Below, in pieces: positions 25,301 to 31,300 of a stretch of DNA of 64,000 bases. Every line of letters starts with the position of its first letter. Position 1 is the stretch's first letter. The stretch comes from Xanthostigma xanthostigma (taxonomy: Eukaryota; Arthropoda; Insecta; Raphidioptera; Raphidiidae). The notes under the pieces are model-generated. The model made no database searches and was not told the DNA's origin. It worked only from the letters and a program-made list of their open reading frames with translations. The stretch covers positions 78,776,948 to 78,840,947 of the forward strand of contig OY754464.1 of NCBI GenBank assembly GCA_963575645.1. The letters run 5' to 3'. The position numbers and the translations under genes are program-made.

Positions 25301-28300
25301 GTGCGAGAAGTAACGCAACCGAAATTTGTATATACCATATTTGTAATATCCTGTAAAAAAGATTTTTTTTTCTTAAAATACAGTATTCATTGATTGATTG
25401 ATTGATTGATAAAAAAAACTATCGTCCGTAAACCGACTTTACAGACAACCAATTTTTTTTATAATTTTTACTCTCATAGAGGCTGTAAAGGACCCAGCAC
25501 AAACTTTGTGAGATTTGGTTCTCGGTTAAATTGATCGAAAATGGTTTTATTTTATAATTTAAAGGTCACTAAGAAAAAGTGTCCAAGGGCACATAGCCTA
25601 AAAACCAATAGATTGTTAGCTACATATATGTTTAGCGAGATTTTAGATATAGGGATATCTATTGAGTATTGAATTCACAAACATGTTCCATGTTCAACTT
25701 TTGTACTTTTTTTTAGAAATAGAAAAATAGTCGAAAACTAGGTAATGTTGGAAGGTGTCTGCAGCCTGTATAAAATAATGTCATATTCAGATTCAGCGCA
25801 CTCAAAAACATTTCTAGAGCTTAGGATTTTTTAAGATTGTGAATTCAATGGATATCTCTATATTAAAAATCTCGCTAAACATATCTGTAGCTAAAAATCT
25901 ATTGGTTTTTAGACTATGCGCCCTTGGACACTTTTTCTTAGCGATCTTTAAACAATAAAATAAAAACATTTTCGATCAATTTAACCGACAACCAAATCCC
26001 ATAAGGTTTGTGCGGTGTCATTTTGTTCCATCCTTTATAAACAAATAGCAACACGTTGCTATATCAAACTAGAAACAAATGACGAATTATGAAATATCAG
26101 AACGCATGACACATACAATATTTACAAAAACTCATTAAAAATTGAGACGCTATTCAACTGTTATGCCTGCGTTAATATCCGCAACACGTTAAAAAACAAA
26201 AATGACCACGTTGGCACATTTTTCTGTTTACAAAAACAAGGCAGGTCCCACTGAAAAATTATGTTTAGCAAAACGGTTAGGTACCTGTATAATTACAATG
26301 TGCGCGTTTTAAAAAATCAACATTTTTTTCAAAAGTACGAACTACAAGTCAGAAATTAACAGTACTTTTATTTTGTGTGCAAGATTAATTATAAGTTATT
26401 AAGTTTCCCGGAAACACTTTTTTTTTACAACTCCATACGTTAATTGATTTAAAAAAATCAGTTTGTACACAAATCACATCTTAAAACATTTGTATCACAA
26501 CTAAAAAATACACCTTCCCTCACACTATTAAAATATATGAACATTTTCCTCACTGATATATAAAAATCCAGTCACTAAACCGTATAAACACTCATTTGTT
26601 TTCGCTCACATATCACCGACAAACAAGTGACGATCGGCGAGTTGTCGCGTCATGTACGTGTACATTCATTTGTTATACATTAGGGTGTACGTACAATGTA
26701 CATCACCCCGTGTATTCTCGATAAGCCTTTCCCGCGGGCGACGAGAGAGATTAAGGGTCGCCAATCCAAAACCGTCAGCAAGGTTACGCGTTTCATTGAT
26801 CGGCGTACTCGCGTAGGTGTGCCGTCGCCGGTTCCTCACACTCCCACGCGACGCGACGCGGCGGCGTCGCTGTCGGTTCGAATAATGACCGCTACGATGC
26901 GCCACCAGACTGCAGCGATCATATTATTATATACATTTTTATAATAACGATTTACACTTACGTCGACATTCAGGCCGGTCGAGACGGTCGATACGATTGA
27001 ATAGAAATCGAACAAATTATAAATTCGACTGTTTCTTAACACTGGAGTGGCAATGTTGTCGTTGCAAACAATTAGACTGTATACTGTATCGATGTAATTG
27101 ACTGCAAGGTCGTTTTTTTATCGATATGTTGCATAACTATTATTACTTACATATTTGAAGGCTCCACTACACACGTGGCCAGCACCGCCACTCAAATAAG
27201 TGCCTATATCATCGCCGCGATGATTGCCTAGCCCTCCACACAATCGTGCGGGTCCGATTGTGTGTACGGACGCACGATGCTGGCCACGCATTCCTTTGAT
27301 ATACCGACAATCAATCGATTACTGCCGATTACACCGACGAATATGCCCTCTACACAATCGTGAGTGCCTGTAAGTGGCGGTGCTGGCCACGTGTGTAGTG
27401 GAGGCATTAAATATGAAACGGACCAGAAAAAGTGTGTCTAATTTTATTGTTAATCGAAATATTTCGATTAACAATAAAATTAGACACACTTTTTCGGGTC
27501 CTTTTGTGTCAAGGATTTATTATCTATACTAATATATAAAACTGAAGAGTTTGTTTGTTTGTTTGGTTGAACGCGCTAATCTCAGAAACTACTGGTTCGA
27601 ATTGAAAAAAATTTGTTTTGTTAGATAGCCCATTTATCGAGGAAGGCTATAGGCTATATAATATTACGCTACGATCAATTGAAGCGAAACATCACTGAAA
27701 ACTGTTGCAAGATGTATCTCAAAATTAGTCCGTCCGACAAATATTATTGCAATATTAGCGCGTTACGTTCACAAGCCCGGATAGCTCAGTCGGTAGAGCG
27801 TAAGACTCTTAATGCCAGGGTTTTGGGTTCTAGCCCCACGTCGGCGAATATTATTTTTATTTTTTTTTATTTTCAACATTGCTTTCTTCTAAGGCTTACA
27901 TTTCATTTTTTTTTAAATTACGACTAATTAAAATAAAATAAATCTAATAAATTAATAGCTCATTTGAAAGTTTCAAAACTGTTACAATTATTATAGGTAC
28001 CTATATAAAAATAATTTTCCTACAGTGTTTTCAATTAAATATTTATTATATTAAAAGAAATGTATTACTTAAAAAACGTATAAATACTGCTTTTTAACGA
28101 CAAAAACTTTTGAACGGTAACTCCGATCACTATGAAGTTTGGACACAACATTCATCTCGGTAAACTAAAATGAATGTGTGTACTCATGTTCCTTCCTTCC
28201 CCATTCGTTCTTTTGCACCTGGGCGAAGCCGGGCGGAACCGCTAGTGATATAGATTCAGTGAACACTTCTAGGATATATGACAGATGCTTATTTATAGTA

Positions 28301-31300
28301 ATGTGCTGACGGTAAATGCAGCTCAAAGCCGATCTAAATAACACGCTACAACTTGTGGGTCATAGGAGTTGCACGGTGTACACCGCGGGTATCTGATGAC
28401 GTTTCATGTGCTATTTCGGAGCGCAGAACAGCGCCTGAACACAAGAAAGTCTGCCACACAATACACACACGAGTTTTATGGTTTGCCTTTAGCTGTTAAG
28501 CTTTAACGTTGAATGTGTACCTATTTCGTTATTTCCTAACATTAAATATTGGTTAAATATGAAATACCTATATAACTTATTCTAAAATTATGAAGTGGCT
28601 AGGATTTTGGTTGTTCCGCAGGGCTCATAGAGGAACCGCTAGTCGCTACTGGGCAGTTTACTTACACAGTAAGATGTATCAAAACTATGTTATCATACTT
28701 CATGAATCACCCATTTGTTTACAAATTATTTATATATGTACCTATCAGTGATGTGCCGGATCGTTGAAAATGTATATCCACTGATACGGATCTGAATACG
28801 GATATTTGGTTTCAAGATCCGCGGATACGGATCTTAACTTTCTTAAAGTACGCGGCGGTAAACTTTGCACATCGATCTTTGGAAAGAGACTATCTGTTAT
28901 GGGAAAAAGTTATTGACCTTTTTACGAGTTAACTCTCATAACAGATTGTCTCTTTCCAAAGATCAATGTGCAATATCTCATTATAAAGATAGTTTTTTAG
29001 TACCTTTGAGTTATGTACTATTGATATGGTACTCACTACGATAAATTTTTGCAATATAAAGGTGCCAAATAAGATTCTAAGAAATAAAAAATAATCTGAA
29101 TGGAATTTAACAGTTTTTCATTATTACCTAATCACCTATATATATAAAATTTCATCTATGAATTGAAAATTAATAAGGTAAAAGATCCGCCAAAAACTAA
29201 CGGATACAGATCTTTCTTCTCCCTCGGATATCCGCGGATACGGATATCCGGTACATCACTAGTACCTATATATCAATGGACAAGTTAGTTTGTCTAACTT
29301 CAAATCTTTGATTAACGTCTGAATAGAAATAAATAAAATTTATTTGTAGTTTGTCTAACGATAGCTATCATTATTTTACACTCCAGTACCATGCTCCAGT
29401 ACTGTACCGATTTTCTAAAACGCATTCAAGTCAAAATATAATCCACTGACATTTATGCAACCCGTTATACATGCTTCACAACGGGTTGTCTATGCTCAGA
29501 CAAATAAGTATGAAATGACACAACATCAAAATACTGTCTTTGAAAGACAAGTTATTCGAGGTACCTAAACTTTTCGATCTATTTAATTTTAATTCTATTT
29601 TTGTATTAGTAGTTATTGCATTATTTAGATGTAACTCAATTATTTGTGCGCAATATTAAATGTAAATTTATTTTGACTTCGAAATATTTTAAACTGAGAT
29701 GAGGGCAAGACTCTTAAATTCGTGCCCTCAAAAATTATTTGTTTAAATAAAACAAACGTACTACCACCAATGACTACGCCCTGCGGGGTTGGCGCCCCTG
29801 GCCACGTTTGCCAGGCCCGAGTTGAATCGCTGATCATAAAGCATCAGTAATACTACTACAACTTCTTTATTTCTGAATGGAGACCCTATTTTTAGTTATT
29901 AATTTTATTTTCTCGCAGTCGAGTTATCGTTATTTTTAAATAATGAATTTTTATTTTCATTCTTTTAGTTAGTCATTTGTAAGCATTTGAGTAGAGAAAA
30001 AATATATAAAGGCTGCAAAATAATCTAGAAAATATCATCTTGATTTCGAAAGATCTATTCAGTGATAAGCCATAATGCCACTCAACATGGAACGCAATTG
30101 TTTTCCGTTTCTACCGCCATTTTATTCTTACTTTTTACTGGTCAATATCATTTGGCAAAAAAAAAAAAAACAAAACAAAACACAATAAGGACTCACCTTC
30201 ATCCATTTTCGACTGAAGGCATCCTAGTTGTTTAAACAAAACAACAGAAACAAATGAAAGTCCAAGAATCCAGCAGACTAGAAGTACAACAAAGAACCAC
30301 ATGCAAGCGTTCCAAACTTTGCAATTACATGGTTGTTCTCCCGGATGAAGAGCTGTTTCAGATGATCGATGTAAACTATACTTCCTGAAATATAAATAAG
30401 TAGATTCAATCTTGTTTATCATCGAAAATAAATATTTTCTAAACAAAATTTCATTAAAATAGGGACATACAGGCAGTGCTGGATAAACCTATAAGCAATT
30501 GCTTAGGGCAGCCATACTCAAAGTGTGCTCCGCGGAACACTAGGATTCCGCGAAACCCCTGTGGGGGCTCTGCAAGAATTTAGAAAAATATTAAAAACAT
30601 CTCTCTCTCTCTGTTTGAGGCGATGTTCACGAGGCGCAGCCAAACTTAGTCACCACCACAGTACAAATTATTATTGTACTATACCGCCGCCGATAGGTAT
30701 CTACTTGTGTGAGCGCAGTCCCTTTGATAAAAGCCACCCCTGAGATTAGGCGCTATAGTTATGAACAAAACATAAAGTCGAGAATTGCTTGTATTTCTAT
30801 TTTTATTTCGGATTATAATACTATTAATAAGTAACTGTTACATTGTCCTCATATTATGCTTATTAATAAAGAATGCATATAAAGACATTTTTGTTTTATT
30901 GAGGGTTCCGTCAAGTATTTCGCTTTCCAAAAGGGTTCCGTTTGAGAACCGCTGGCTTAGGGCATCACGTCTCAGGAGGCACCAAAAATCACAACTCAGA
31001 AATGAAAAGTACCTCACCAGACCGTGTTTTTTTTCTTTTTGTCAGGTTCTCAAAAATGTGATCTACTGATATAAAATTGTCTTCAGAAGTACAGAAATTA
31101 AAAATAAATAATAATTTATTTTTGAAAATGAAAATAATGTTTTTTTTTTTAACTTTACATTTTTTTTTTAACTTTTTTCAATTAACTGTATAAAAATGCC
31201 TAAGGACCGATTTTATAGACAGTCAAATTATCAACAAGAGCATTAATTGTAAAATTCAATTTTTTCCCTAAAATTCTATGCTTTTTAAATGTTTTCTATC

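Larger units (their letters stand above)
20625..25414 (+). mobile_element. Full-length non-LTR retrotransposon (LINE) with target duplication
   Basis: About 4.8 kb: a 5' UTR (20625-20935), ORF1, ORF2, a short 3' UTR and a (TTGA)n tail at 25391-25410. It is flanked by AAAACTAT (20617-20624 and 25415-25422), which duplicates target sequence inside a GACGTGATAACG repeat. Both frames are open end to end, so insertion looks recent and the copy may be competent. Apurinic-type endonuclease, RT and a C-terminal Cys/His knuckle point to the broad CR1/Jockey-like group; the exact clade is not settled. Confidence 0.9.
20402..25460 (+). repeat. GACGTGATAACG repeat, copy split by the LINE
   Basis: The left part (about 20402-20624: TTGACGTGATAACGTC ... 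TTATCACGTAAAACTAT) and the right part (25415-25460: AAAACTATCGTCCGTAAACC ... AACCAATTTTT) together make one copy. Other copies are at 32668, 37111, 50419 and 51148. The LINE at 20625-25414 lies between the two parts. The left part is CG-rich. Confidence 0.75.

Noticed and set aside
27775-27846. Functional tRNA-Lys gene
   Set aside because: Acceptor and anticodon stems do not pair and the unit is inside a Helitron present in two copies.
30525-30743. 72-codon frame near the form B exon
   Set aside because: Located inside the nested hAT MITE; no similarity to transposase or host proteins recognised.
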